From the NCBI RefSeq assembly GCF_013408795.1, contig NZ_JACCCC010000001.1, positions 3,038,001-3,102,000 on the forward strand: a stretch of DNA of 64,000 nucleotides, read 5' to 3'. The notes beneath the pieces were generated by a model. The model did not search any database, was not told the DNA's origin, and saw only the letters and a program-made list of their open reading frames with translations. Position numbers and translations under genes: made by a program. This document shows positions 26,927 through 35,383 of the stretch, one piece after another; position 1 is the stretch's first letter; every line of letters begins with the position of its first letter. The DNA comes from Spinactinospora alkalitolerans (GTDB lineage Bacteria; Actinomycetota; Actinomycetes; Streptosporangiales; Streptosporangiaceae).

Positions 26927-28057
26927 TCAACGGTGTGGTGGTACCCGCGCACCGAGCGCGATCTCCATCAGATCCCGTCCGACTATGACCTCGCCGCCGA
27001 ATCCTCGTTGTGCCTTGCGTTTCCATTCCCAGTCGGAGACCGCGGTCACGTCCGCAGGCACCAGGTGATCGAGGACGAGAGTGCGCACTCCGGAAGTCGC
27101 GGCCAGCTCACCGACCTCGTCGACGCCGGTGTGCGACTTGCGCAGATGCTCCCTCTTTTTCGGCGGCATGTTCTGATCGGCGTAGTAGTCGAGGTCGATG
27201 ACCTCGTGCACCAACACATCGGCGCCACGGGCCAGACGGACGATGTTGTCGCAGCGTGCGGTGTCTCCGCTGAACACCACCGACCCTTCGGCGGTGTCGA
27301 AGCGAAACGCGAACGCCGGGTACACCGGCCGGTGGTCCACCAGGATGGCGCTCACCGTGACAACCTCGTCGGAGTGGACCATCCACGGCTCCATCGGTGG
27401 GGCGAACGGTCCGGCATGGCCGGCACCGACTTCCGGCACGGTGATGTCGTGGGCGCTGAACGCCTGGCGAATGTCGCGACGCTCTGTGTCGCGCATGCGC
27501 TCGTTGACATCGTAAGCAGTGGCCGCGATCGCGCCGGTGAAGTAGTCGACGGTGCCCGGCGTCGGGTTCTCCGGCGCGACCGTGGGGGTCGGGGACTCCG
27601 AGCCGCTGTCCGGCAGCCCACCCGCCCTGCCGGGACCGAACACCTCCACAGTGTGGGCGGTGTCCTCCGGTTGCCGCGGTGCCCAGTTCAGCCAGATCAG
27701 GTTGTACAGGTCAGCGATGTGATCCGAATGCAGGTGCGTTACGAACACGCCCCGCACCGAGTCGTATGGCAGCCCGGACCGGAACAGTTGGTGAGTGGCT
27801 GCATGGCCCGCGTCCACCAGGTAGGTCCGATCGCCGACGACCACCGCTGAGGCGATCCCGCTACGACCCCGGGCTGGAAAAGGCCCACCAGCGGTGCCGA
27901 GCAGCACCACTCTGGTATGCGCTCCGATCGGGTGAGGCGGCGACGGATCGGCTGCCGATGCAGGGGCACCCGCCGCGACCGACATTGCCGTGGCGGTCCC
28001 CGCGGTGATCGACCCGCGCAGCATCGCGCGCCGACTCATCCGTGACTTCGCGCCCAT
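26927..28057 (-). CDS. Tat-exported metallo-beta-lactamase-fold hydrolase
   Basis: 376 residues. N-terminal twin-arginine signal: SRRAMLRGSITAGTATA, then a hydrophobic stretch and ASAADP, a probable cleavage site at about 37. Zinc motif THLHSDHI at about 118, FSGDTARC and LDHLVPAD later. About one third longer in its loops than the cytosolic paralogue but clearly related. An exported enzyme next to a transporter suggests extracellular cleavage of an ester, lactone or sulfate followed by uptake; the substrate is inferred only as phenylpropanoid-like. Ends 101 bp from the convergent marR gene. Confidence 0.88.
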   Translation of the reverse strand: MGAKSRMSRRAMLRGSITAGTATAMSVAAGAPASAADPSPPHPIGAHTRVVLLGTAGGPFPARGRSGIASAVVVGDRTYLVDAGHAATHQLFRSGLPYDSVRGVFVTHLHSDHIADLYNLIWLNWAPRQPEDTAHTVEVFGPGRAGGLPDSGSESPTPTVAPENPTPGTVDYFTGAIAATAYDVNERMRDTERRDIRQAFSAHDITVPEVGAGHAGPFAPPMEPWMVHSDEVVTVSAILVDHRPVYPAFAFRFDTAEGSVVFSGDTARCDNIVRLARGADVLVHEVIDLDYYADQNMPPKKREHLRKSHTGVDEVGELAATSGVRTLVLDHLVPADVTAVSDWEWKRKAQRGFGGEVIVGRDLMEIALGARVPPHR

Positions 28058-28104
28058 GTTCCACCTTTCCGGTCCGATCCGCGCCGGACCGAGCGACCCG
28101 GCCA

Positions 28105-29427
28105 TCAGAAGTTTTCCTGGGTGAGTTCGGTGCCCTTGCTTTCGCGGGTGAGCAGGATGGCCACCGTGCTGATTAGCCCCACCGCGGCCAGGAACCACAC
28201 CACCGACATGACGTCGCGGCCGGTGGCGGCGTACAGCGAGGTGAGGATCATCGGGGTCAGACCCGCACCGAGCAGTGTCGCGAGCTGATAGCCCAGGGAG
28301 GCACCGGTGTAGCGGGCCGTGGTGCCAAACTGTTCGGAGATGAAGGCCGCCATCGGGCCGTACACCAGCCCCAAGGTGGTCTTGCCGAGCAAGAAAGCCA
28401 GGAAGATCAGCAGCACGCTGCTCGAAGCCCACCACTGCAGCATCGGGTACAACAGAGCCACGAAAAGCACGATTCCGCTGATCATGACCGGGCGTCGCCC
28501 CACGATGTCCGACAGCCGACCACAAGCGATGACCGTGAAGATCTGGGTGACGGAGCTCAAGGCGAAGCAGAACAGCACCGTTTGCTGCCCGGAACCCTGC
28601 TCCACGGCATAGGTCATCGCAAACGTCGCCAGCATGACCTGGAGGGCGAACATGGCGCTGCTGCCGAAGGCTGTCAGCACAAGGTTTTTCGGCCTGCGCA
28701 GCACCTGCAGGATCGGCACGGACGGCTTCTTCTCGCCCGACTGCTCCATCGCGGCTTGGAACAGCGGGCTTTCCGACACCCGCGAGCGCACGAACAGACC
28801 GAGGACCAGCAGCAGCGCGGAGAACAGGAACGGGATGCGCCAGCCCCAAGCCAGGAACTCTTCCCGGGGCAGTGCGGAGAACAGGCCCATCATCATGGTG
28901 CCCAGCACCGCGCCGGTGGGGGCACCTGCGTTGGTGAACGAAGCGGCGAACCCGCGCCGCTTTTTGTCCGCGTGTTCCAGCGACATCAGTGCGGCACCGC
29001 CCCATTCGCCACCGACGGCGATGCCCTGACAGATCCGCAGCAGCACCAGAATGACCGCACCCCAGGACCCGATGACCGCAGCCGGCGGGATGAGGCCGAT
29101 GAGAAAGGAGGCCGTGCCCATGACGGTCATCGACACGACCAGCATCCGTTTGCGTCCGAGGCGGTCACCGAAGTGGCCAAAAACCACACCGCCGAGTGGG
29201 CGGGCGAGGTAGCCGGCGGCGAAGGTGCCGAAAGAGGCCACCGTGGCCGCCAACGGGGCGAGATTGGAGAAAAACACCGGCCCGAACACCAGCGAGGCGG
29301 CAGTGGAATAAAGCAGGAAGTCGTAAAACTCGATCGCGCTGCCGAGATAGCTCGACAGAATGACCCTTCGGAATTCTCTTCTGCGTTGCGCGGCCGGCAT
29401 GGCGCCGGCGACGTCGGTGACCGTCAA
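28105..29427 (-). CDS. MFS transporter, metabolite:H+ symporter (MHS) family
   Basis: About 440 residues with 12 membrane segments. The MHS signatures are present: SSYLGSAIEFYDFLLYSTAA, GHFGDRLGRKRMLV in loop 2-3 and CQGIAVGGEWGGAALM. MHS carriers import shikimate, benzoate-type acids, proline/betaine or dicarboxylates. Here uptake of the aromatic acid degraded by the cluster (PhdT/CouT role) is the likely job. TTG 29427 is favoured because GGGAG lies 6 bp upstream; ATG 29400 has no ribosome-binding site. Confidence 0.9.
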   Translation of the reverse strand: MTVTDVAGAMPAAQRRREFRRVILSSYLGSAIEFYDFLLYSTAASLVFGPVFFSNLAPLAATVASFGTFAAGYLARPLGGVVFGHFGDRLGRKRMLVVSMTVMGTASFLIGLIPPAAVIGSWGAVILVLLRICQGIAVGGEWGGAALMSLEHADKKRRGFAASFTNAGAPTGAVLGTMMMGLFSALPREEFLAWGWRIPFLFSALLLVLGLFVRSRVSESPLFQAAMEQSGEKKPSVPILQVLRRPKNLVLTAFGSSAMFALQVMLATFAMTYAVEQGSGQQTVLFCFALSSVTQIFTVIACGRLSDIVGRRPVMISGIVLFVALLYPMLQWWASSSVLLIFLAFLLGKTTLGLVYGPMAAFISEQFGTTARYTGASLGYQLATLLGAGLTPMILTSLYAATGRDVMSVVWFLAAVGLISTVAILLTRESKGTELTQENF

Positions 29428-29549
29428 AGGGGGCTCCCGGTCGGTGGTGGACGGTTTTTGGGCGCACGGAGATACCAAGAACGGCTGTTGCCTGGCCGTT
29501 GCCGAGGGACACGACGTGCAGGAACGACCGAACACGCCGGCGTGCGAGG

Positions 29550-31073
29550 TTATCCGGCGTAGCGTTCGCGGAGTTCGTGCTTGCGGATTTTGCCGCTGGC
29601 ATTGCGCGGAATCTCGTCGAGGACGAAGAATGATTTGGGAATCTTGTACTTGGCGACACGTTCGGCGAGGAAATCGACCATGTCCTGTTCGGACAGGCGG
29701 ACACCGTTGTCGAGGGTGACGGCGGCGCGGCCGACCTCACCCCACTTCTCGTCGGAAACGCCGAAGACCGCGCACCCGGCCACTCCGGGCATGTCCAGCA
29801 GCGTGGCCTCCACCTCGGCCGGGTAGATGTTCTCCCCACCGGAGATGATCATGTCCTTCATCCGGTCGACCACGGCCACGAAGCCGTCCTCATCGGCCAC
29901 CCCGATATCCCCGGAACAAAACCACCCCCGCTCGTCGAAGGCGTCGGCGGTAGCATCCGGGCGGTTCCAGTAGCCGCTCGTGACGTTAGGTCCACAGATC
30001 CGGATCTCGCCGCGCTGCCCGGGTTCGACCGGCTCACCCGAGGGATCGACCAGGGTGACGTCGGTGAAGAAGTGGGGGACACCGGCGGTGCCCAGTTTCC
30101 GCTCGACGTTGCCGGGGGTGAGGACGAGCGCGCCGGGTCCGGTCTCGGTCAGGCCGTATCCCTGGCAGAGCTTGACGCCACGCTCGGCATAGGCGTGCAG
30201 GGTACGCGGGGGGACCGGCGCGGCGGCGACGATCATCCGCCGGATCGACGATAGGTCCGTGGCGTCCCAGTTCGGATGACTGGTAAGGGCGTCGCACATC
30301 GTGGGTGCGCCGAACATGTAGGTGATGCCCGCACGCTCGATCACATGCAGGACCCGCTGCGCGTCGAAACCTTCCTCGATGCACACGGTCCCGCCCTTGA
30401 GCAGGGTGGGCAGCGCGACGAAATCCAGCGCTGCGGTGTGGAACAGCGGCGCACACACCAACGAGACCTCGTCGCTGAGCAGGTCCAGGTCGATGACTGC
30501 GTTCATCGCCGAGAACACGATGTTGCCGTGGGTGAGCACCACGCCCTTGGGGCGTCCGGTGGTGCCCGAGGTGTACATGATGAAGCAGGGATCGTCGTGC
30601 GAGACCGGCTCGTCGAGGCGCTCGGTGCCCGAGCGGGCGATGATTTCCTCGTAGCCCACCGCGTCGTCGTCGGGCTCGCCGTCAACGACGACGCGCTGCG
30701 GAGTTCCGGCCTGTTCGGTGGCGGTGACTGCGACCTCGGACAGCTCGGCGGAGTGGATCAGTACCGTCACTCCCGCGTCCTGGAGGGAGTAGACGATTTC
30801 AGGTGTGGTCAGGCGCGCGTTGAGGGGGACGAAGATCATCCCCAGTAGCCCCGAGGCGAACAGCGCCTCGAGGTAGGAGGGATGGTTTCTGCTCAGCAGG
30901 GCCACCCGGTCTCCCTTACCGACCCCGAGTTCGCGCAGGGCATGGGCCAGGCGTGTCACCCGCTCGTCGAGCTGAGTGTAGGTCAGGCTCTGCTCGCGGA
31001 ATGTGATCGCGGTCTTGTCCGGAGCTAGCCGGACCCTGCGGTAGGGCCAGGACCCCACACCTTCGTTGCGCAT
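29550..31073 (-). CDS. Acyl-/aryl-CoA ligase (hydroxycinnamoyl-CoA synthetase-like)
   Basis: 507 residues with all ANL motifs intact: YTSGTTGRPKGVVLTHGN (about 165), YGLTETGPG (about 300), FCSGDIG, GGENIYPAEVE and the final lysine in RNASGKIRKHELRERYAG. It activates a carboxylic acid with ATP and CoA. In this cluster it would charge a (hydroxy)phenylpropanoid or cinnamate, the PhdA/CouL step. It directly follows the acyl-CoA dehydrogenase gene (28-bp gap) and precedes the transporter. Confidence 0.92.
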   Translation of the reverse strand: MRNEGVGSWPYRRVRLAPDKTAITFREQSLTYTQLDERVTRLAHALRELGVGKGDRVALLSRNHPSYLEALFASGLLGMIFVPLNARLTTPEIVYSLQDAGVTVLIHSAELSEVAVTATEQAGTPQRVVVDGEPDDDAVGYEEIIARSGTERLDEPVSHDDPCFIMYTSGTTGRPKGVVLTHGNIVFSAMNAVIDLDLLSDEVSLVCAPLFHTAALDFVALPTLLKGGTVCIEEGFDAQRVLHVIERAGITYMFGAPTMCDALTSHPNWDATDLSSIRRMIVAAAPVPPRTLHAYAERGVKLCQGYGLTETGPGALVLTPGNVERKLGTAGVPHFFTDVTLVDPSGEPVEPGQRGEIRICGPNVTSGYWNRPDATADAFDERGWFCSGDIGVADEDGFVAVVDRMKDMIISGGENIYPAEVEATLLDMPGVAGCAVFGVSDEKWGEVGRAAVTLDNGVRLSEQDMVDFLAERVAKYKIPKSFFVLDEIPRNASGKIRKHELRERYAG

Positions 31074-31101
31074 GCTGGGTTCTCCTTGCGGGAAAGGTGG
31101 A

Positions 31102-32268
31102 TCACTCCCGGGTCAATTTGCGGCCGATGATTTCCTTCATGATCTCGGTCGTGCCCGCGTACAGCGTGCTGCCGCGACAGTCCAGGTAATCCTTGGCGAC
31201 GTCGTATTCGGTCATGAATCCGTAGCCGCCGTGCAGTTGCAGGCAGCGGGTGACGACCTTCTGCTGCAGTTCGGTCACCCACCACTTGGCCATCGCTGCG
31301 GTGACCTCGTCGAGCTTTCCGTGCGAGGCGTCGAGAACGCACCGGTCGACGAAGGTCTGGGCGATCTCGATCTCGGTGGCCAGTTCGGCGAGGTAGAAGC
31401 GATTAGCCTGAAAATCGGCGATCCGCGTGCCGAAAGCGGTGCGGTTACGGGTGTGGTCCAGGGCCTGCTCGAAGGTGCGCCGCATCGCCGCCATCGCCGT
31501 GACCGCCACGCTGAGCCGCTCCTGCGGCAGATTGCCCCGCAGATAACCGAATCCCTCGTTCTCTTCGCCGAGGACGTTGGCCCTGGGCACGCGGGCGTCG
31601 TCGAAGACGAGCTCGGCGGTGTCCTGCGCGGACAGGCCGACCTTGTGCAGCGGGCCGCTGCGGGTGAACCCGGGGGTGTCGGCCTCAACCAGCACGATGC
31701 TGAAGCCCTGCCGGCCGGCAGCGGGGTCGGTGCGGGCCACGACGAGGAAGACATCGGCGGTCATGCCGGTGCTGACGAAGGTCTTGGCCCCGTTGAGCAC
31801 CAGCTCGTCGCCGTCCGATACGGCCGTGGTGGTCAGGGCCGCCAGGTCACTGCCCGCGCCGGGTTCGGTCATCGCCAGGGCACCGATGAGTTCGCCGGAG
31901 CACAGCGGAGCCAGCCAGCGCCGCTTCTGCTCGTTGTCGGCCAGAGAGGTCAGATAGGGGGCGACGAGGTCGTTGAAGCCGCTGAGGCTCATGGTCACCG
32001 CGGTGGCGCCCACCCGGCAGAGCTCCTCAATGAGCACGGCGTGGAACCGGAAATCGTCGATACCGCCACCGTTGTACTTCTCCTCGGCGCCGATGCCCAG
32101 CAGACCCAACTCACCGGCACGACGGTAGAGCTCGCGGTCGACGTGGCCCTGGCGGGCCCAGGCGTCCAAGTGCGGGGCGACCTCGCGTTCGGCGAACGCC
32201 CGCGCGGTGTCCCGGAACACCTCGTGGTCGGAGTCGAAGATCGTTCTGTGCAGAGCGGCCGGGTGCAT
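31102..32268 (-). CDS. Acyl-CoA dehydrogenase of the catabolic cluster
   Basis: 388 residues. ALAMTEPGAGSDLAALTT is the FAD-binding middle motif; RNRTAFGTRIADFQ, QLHGGYGFMTEYDVAKDYLD and YAGTTEIMKEIIGR form the C-terminal helical domain. The residue before GT, Glu in medium-chain enzymes, is Ala here, as in the long-chain/isovaleryl-type branch. It would introduce the 2,3 double bond in saturated phenylpropanoyl-CoA (PhdD role). ATG 32268 follows GAGAGGAGGG. It heads the ligase-transporter-hydrolase operon. Confidence 0.92.
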   Translation of the reverse strand: MHPAALHRTIFDSDHEVFRDTARAFAEREVAPHLDAWARQGHVDRELYRRAGELGLLGIGAEEKYNGGGIDDFRFHAVLIEELCRVGATAVTMSLSGFNDLVAPYLTSLADNEQKRRWLAPLCSGELIGALAMTEPGAGSDLAALTTTAVSDGDELVLNGAKTFVSTGMTADVFLVVARTDPAAGRQGFSIVLVEADTPGFTRSGPLHKVGLSAQDTAELVFDDARVPRANVLGEENEGFGYLRGNLPQERLSVAVTAMAAMRRTFEQALDHTRNRTAFGTRIADFQANRFYLAELATEIEIAQTFVDRCVLDASHGKLDEVTAAMAKWWVTELQQKVVTRCLQLHGGYGFMTEYDVAKDYLDCRGSTLYAGTTEIMKEIIGRKLTRE

Positions 32269-32393
32269 GGCCCTCCTCTCCTCGGGGCGCCTCGATGGCC
32301 CGGTGGCGACACCACGGACAGTCTGGGCTGTCGAGCTCGCGCCATCGCGTCCCAGAATCTGCCTATGCTGCAGATCACAGGAGAACAGCAATC

Positions 32394-32408
32394 ATTGATA
32401 ATGTCAAC
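32394..32408. promoter_or_regulatory. Second candidate MarR operator
   Basis: ATTGATAATGTCAAC differs from the box at 26287-26301 at two positions. It lies 126 bp upstream of the acyl-CoA dehydrogenase start, so one MarR protein could control both halves of the cluster. Confidence 0.55.
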
Positions 32409-32559
32409 CAAGGCAGGTATCAAGGATGTTGGCGCGGGTAGCTCGACACCAGGAATGCTTGAGTGCGGCGGTGGACCTGATGCCGACCCTGATACCGATA
32501 GCGATGCTGATCACCAGCACGGCCAAGACAATCACGTCGCGGCGCCGGCGGCGGCTGTC

Positions 32560-32655
32560 CAGCCACAAGACAGGACAGATCGGATCGCGACTCGAACGCG
32601 GGAGCGCTACGCGGCCATCCGTGCCTTGCTCGCTGAAGGCGTGGGCATAGCCACG
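32560..32655 (+). pseudogene. ISL3-like transposase fragment
   Basis: The frame ending at TGA 32680-32682 reads RIATRTRERYAAIRALLAEG, which resembles the central HTH-preceding segment of ISL3 transposases (TRxRxxAxxALLAEG). Upstream (32420-32560) and downstream sequence is not recognisable. A short insertion-sequence scar inside the transposon. Confidence 0.4.
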
Positions 32656-32689
32656 CGAAACATGCAGGTTAGGTGTGACTGATGGTTTA

Positions 32690-32877
32690 GGTGCTGAGCC
32701 AGACGGGGGACGCTGGCCAAGGGGCAGGCTGACGTCGACCGCCGTCCGTTCGGGGAACCCCCACCGGACACCCGCTGAGACAGAGTCCGACGGGGCGTGG
32801 CCTGGACCTGCGGTGTCTCAGATACCTGGTCCGGTGAAATTCTCATTTGTCGGGGGCTAACCGTACGGTCGGCGACC
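32690..32877. promoter_or_regulatory. Probable res region upstream of the resolvase gene
   Basis: Non-coding 190 bp directly before the serine resolvase gene, where Tn3 elements place res. It contains inverted CTGAGACA (32775-32782) and TGTCTCAG (32814-32821), and AT-rich patches near 32835-32850. Subsites cannot be delimited by eye. Confidence 0.5.
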
Positions 32878-33465
32878 ATGAGCGCGACGATCATCGGCTA
32901 CGCGCGCTGCTCCGCCGACGAGCAAGACCTCACCGCCCAACGCCAGCGCCTGGCCGAACTCGGCGTCAGCAGCGAGCGGATGTATCTCGACCCCGGCCTG
33001 ACCGGAACCAAACGAGCCCGGCCCGGCCTCGACCAAGCACTCGCCGCGGTACGAAGCGGCGACACGCTCGTCGTGCCGAAGCTCGATCGACTGGCCCGCT
33101 CGGTGCCGGACGCTCGCGCCATTGGCGACGACCTCGCGGACCGCGGGATCAAGCTGTCGCTGGGCGGGCAGATCTACGACCCGGCCGACCCGATGGGCAA
33201 GATGTTCTCCAACATCCTGGCTACGTTCGCCGAGTTCGAGGTCGACCTCCTGCGCATGCGCACCCGCGAAGGCATGGCCGTGGCCAAGGCGAAGGGCAAG
33301 CTGTGCGGTAAACAGCCCAAGCTCAGCAAGAAGCAACAGGCCGAACTACGACGCATGCACGGCACCGGCGACTACAGCATCAACGATCTCGCTGAGCTGT
33401 TCTCGATCGGCAGGGCCACCGTCTACCGCACCCTGCAACGAGACCCGAACAGGCAAGCACGCTGA
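32878..33465 (+). CDS. tnpR: Serine resolvase TnpR
   Basis: 195 residues. Catalytic start IIGYARCSADEQDLTAQRQR with the nucleophilic Ser, VPKLDRLARSVPDA, and FAEFEVDLLRMRTREGMAVA of the long helix; C-terminal Hin-like HTH SINDLAELFSIGRATVYRTL. Full length for the small-resolvase class, so probably active. Its last codons and TGA (33463-33465) lie within the extended 61-bp right repeat. It would resolve cointegrates at the res site upstream. Confidence 0.94.
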   Translation: MSATIIGYARCSADEQDLTAQRQRLAELGVSSERMYLDPGLTGTKRARPGLDQALAAVRSGDTLVVPKLDRLARSVPDARAIGDDLADRGIKLSLGGQIYDPADPMGKMFSNILATFAEFEVDLLRMRTREGMAVAKAKGKLCGKQPKLSKKQQAELRRMHGTGDYSINDLAELFSIGRATVYRTLQRDPNRQAR

Positions 33466-33517
33466 CCTGCGATCAAGGGCTTAGCGTTCAATTTCTCCCG
33501 GTTCTTCCCCAGACCCC
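33457..33517 (-). repeat. Right terminal inverted repeat (38 bp, identity to 61 bp)
   Basis: 33480-33517 is the reverse complement of the left 38-bp repeat with no mismatch; identity extends inward to 33457, inside the resolvase gene. Confidence 0.95.
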
Positions 33518-33522
33518 AGGCC
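33518..33522. repeat. 5-bp target site duplication AGGCC, right
   Basis: AGGCC immediately outside the right repeat matches 20993-20997. Joining the flanks at one copy restores the presumed pre-insertion intergenic sequence. Confidence 0.93.
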
Positions 33523-33603
33523 ATCCTGTCCCGCCGTGGCACCGCCGTCTCGACCACCGATCCCGGCGCCCCGGGCGCGCGGGCGCCGCGCACCGTCGCC
33601 GCC

Positions 33604-34416
33604 TCACGGCCCCCCGGCTGCGGGGACGGGGCGGCGCGCCGCGAACCTGCGGCCGCGGCGCCGGTACCAGGCGGCGAACAGGGCTACGGCCAGCAGCACC
33701 TCGGCCAGGTCGCCGCCGTAGTACATCAGCTTCGCGGCCTCGCCCATCGCCGCGGCGTGGTCGGCTCCCGGCGGCCAGGTGCCGGGGTAGGCGTAGAGGA
33801 GCTTGGCCAGCAGCGAGTGGGCGGCGACAGCGGCGAAGAGGACCGCGAGCCGGGTGGGTGTGCCGGGGCGGCGCGGCGCGGGGTCGGGGCCGGCCACGGC
33901 CCAGGCGAACAGGTATCCGGCGGCGAAGTAGTGCAGGTTGACCAGGGCGTGCACCGCCGGGGAGGCCTGCATGGCCGCGTAGACGGGGGTGAGGTGGACC
34001 AGGTAGAGGCCGCCGATGTCGAGCAGCAGGGCGGTGACCGGGTGGCCGAGCACGTGCAGCGCCCTGCTGCGCAGCAGCCGGGCGGCCCGGCGCCGCCACG
34101 CCGGCGCCATGGTGCGCAGCGCCAGGGTGACCGGCGCGGCCAGGACCAGCGCCAGCGGCGCGTACATGCCGATGACCAGGTGCTGGAGCATGTGGCCGCG
34201 CGGGTCGTGGTGGGCGCCCTGAACAACGGCCGGAGACAGGGCCGCGGCCAGCAGCACCACGCCGGCGGCGAAGGAGGCCGTGCGCAGGCCGCTCCAGCCC
34301 CGGGGCGCGCGCCGGGCGCGCCGCGCCGCGCCGGCGTAGACGACCAGGGCGGCGGCGAGCAGGACCAGGACCGGCAGCCAACCCACGACCGCGCCGCCGT
34401 GGTGGGCCGGGCTCAC
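33604..34416 (-). CDS. CtaG-like cytochrome c oxidase assembly membrane protein
   Basis: 270 residues with seven or so membrane helices. Conserved caa3-CtaG pattern: HDPRGHMLQHLVIGMYAPLA (His motifs), LHVLGHPVTALLLDIGGLY, and ALVNLHYFAAGYLF. The group is linked to heme-copper oxidase maturation. GTG 34416 overlaps the TGA of the DUF2243 gene (GTGA), showing coupling. Confidence 0.88.
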   Translation of the reverse strand: MSPAHHGGAVVGWLPVLVLLAAALVVYAGAARRARRAPRGWSGLRTASFAAGVVLLAAALSPAVVQGAHHDPRGHMLQHLVIGMYAPLALVLAAPVTLALRTMAPAWRRRAARLLRSRALHVLGHPVTALLLDIGGLYLVHLTPVYAAMQASPAVHALVNLHYFAAGYLFAWAVAGPDPAPRRPGTPTRLAVLFAAVAAHSLLAKLLYAYPGTWPPGADHAAAMGEAAKLMYYGGDLAEVLLAVALFAAWYRRRGRRFAARRPVPAAGGP

Positions 34417-34904
34417 CGCGGCCGGGCCGTGGCGCCGGCGCCGGGGGCGCGGCGGGCCCACCAGGTCGCGGCCGCCCCGGCGACCAGCAGGAGCACGGCC
34501 GCGCCGTTCCACGCCAGGTCATAGGGCAGCAGGTCGACGCCGTAGCGGACCTGGTGCAGCCGCAGCACCTTGTGGTCGATGACGCCGTCGAAGAGCTGGA
34601 AGCAGCCCAGGCCCAGCAGCAGTCCCGCCCACGCGGCCCGGCGGTGCAGCGCACGGCGCCGGCACAGGTCGGCGAAGAGGAAGAAGCCCGCGACCAGCGC
34701 GATGAGTTCACCGGCGTGCAGCAGCCCGTCCGACAGCAGCGCCACCGCCGGGGTGGAGCGGTCGTAGAAGTGGTGCCAGGCCAGGATCTGGTGGAACACG
34801 ATCTCGTCGACCGCGGCCATCAGGCCGATCCCGATCACGGCCGCGGCGGCCAGCGACCGGCCGAACCGCGCGCCCCCTCCCCCGTCGCCTCTCGCGGCGG
34901 CCAT
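34413..34904 (-). CDS. DUF2243 membrane protein
   Basis: 163 residues, four membrane helices. VDEIVFHQILAWHHFYDRST, GLLLGLGCFQLFDGVIDHKV and HQVRYGVDLLPYDLAWN are DUF2243 signatures with several conserved His. This family regularly precedes CtaG-like genes, as here. Probably a copper/heme-oxidase related membrane factor; function not proven. Confidence 0.9.
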   Translation of the reverse strand: MAAARGDGGGGARFGRSLAAAAVIGIGLMAAVDEIVFHQILAWHHFYDRSTPAVALLSDGLLHAGELIALVAGFFLFADLCRRRALHRRAAWAGLLLGLGCFQLFDGVIDHKVLRLHQVRYGVDLLPYDLAWNGAAVLLLVAGAAATWWARRAPGAGATARPR

Positions 34905-35022
34905 GGCGGCCCCCTTCCCTCTCCTCGCGCCGCGGCGGGAGACCCGTACCCGACCGGACACCCGGCGTCACCACCCGGCTGCCCACGGCGCAGGGAGGAA
35001 AACCTCGCCCGCACCGCACCGG

Positions 35023-35383
35023 ATGCCGCCGTCGGCGCGGCTCCTCCTGCGAGGCCGCGCAGCAGGCACGACGGCCCGGGCGATCCGGCACTACGAGCAG
35101 GCGGGGCTGCTGCGGTCGCGGCGCGCCGACAGCGGCTACCGCGTCTATGACGAGGTGGCCCTGGTGCGGGTGCGCAACATCCGCTACCTGCTGTCGGCAG
35201 GGCTCACCCTCGACGACGTGCGGCACTTCCCGCCCTGCCTGGACGGCGACGTGGCCGCGGCCGATCCGGCCCCCGACAAGCTCGCGGTCGCGGCGCCTGA
35301 GGCTCCCCCGCCGGACCCGGCCCTGTCCGCAGCGAGGCGGCTCTGGAACCGAGCGTTGGCGGGGGCCTGTCATGTCCGCGCTG
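35023..35383 (+). pseudogene. MerR regulator remnant
   Basis: The frame contains TTARAIRHYEQAGLLRSRRA, then SGYRVYDEVALVRVRNIRYL and DDVRHFPPCLDGD, a clear MerR DNA-binding domain. The first helix is degenerate (LLLRGRAAG instead of a normal xIGEVAxxxG) and the C-terminal coiled coil breaks off after DKLAVAA into unrelated residues. No ribosome-binding site. Likely non-functional. Confidence 0.6.

Larger units (their letters stand above)
20998..33517. mobile_element. 12.5-kb Tn3-family catabolic transposon
   Basis: The element is bounded by perfect 38-bp inverted repeats starting GGGGTCTGGGG and ending GCTAAG, with AGGCC target duplications outside. Both the repeat length and its ends match Tn3-family termini. 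A decayed Tn3 transposase occupies the left end and a serine resolvase the right. Between them are a phenylpropanoid-type side-chain degradation cluster with its MarR regulator and transporter, and two metallo-hydrolases. The intact target duplication means the whole 12,520 bp arrived as one unit. Because the transposase is defective, decay followed insertion or the element moved using a transposase supplied in trans. Confidence 0.95.

Noticed and set aside
23178-28057. Reading the two metallo-beta-lactamase-fold proteins as antibiotic resistance genes
   Set aside because: Their overall sequence is of the AtsA/lactonase-like type and the setting is catabolic.
20916-33603. A gene disrupted by the transposon insertion
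   Set aside because: Joining the flanks at one AGGCC gives an open frame (VAAVAPGAITSAATFG) that fades into the antisense of the CtaG gene; no convincing protein family.
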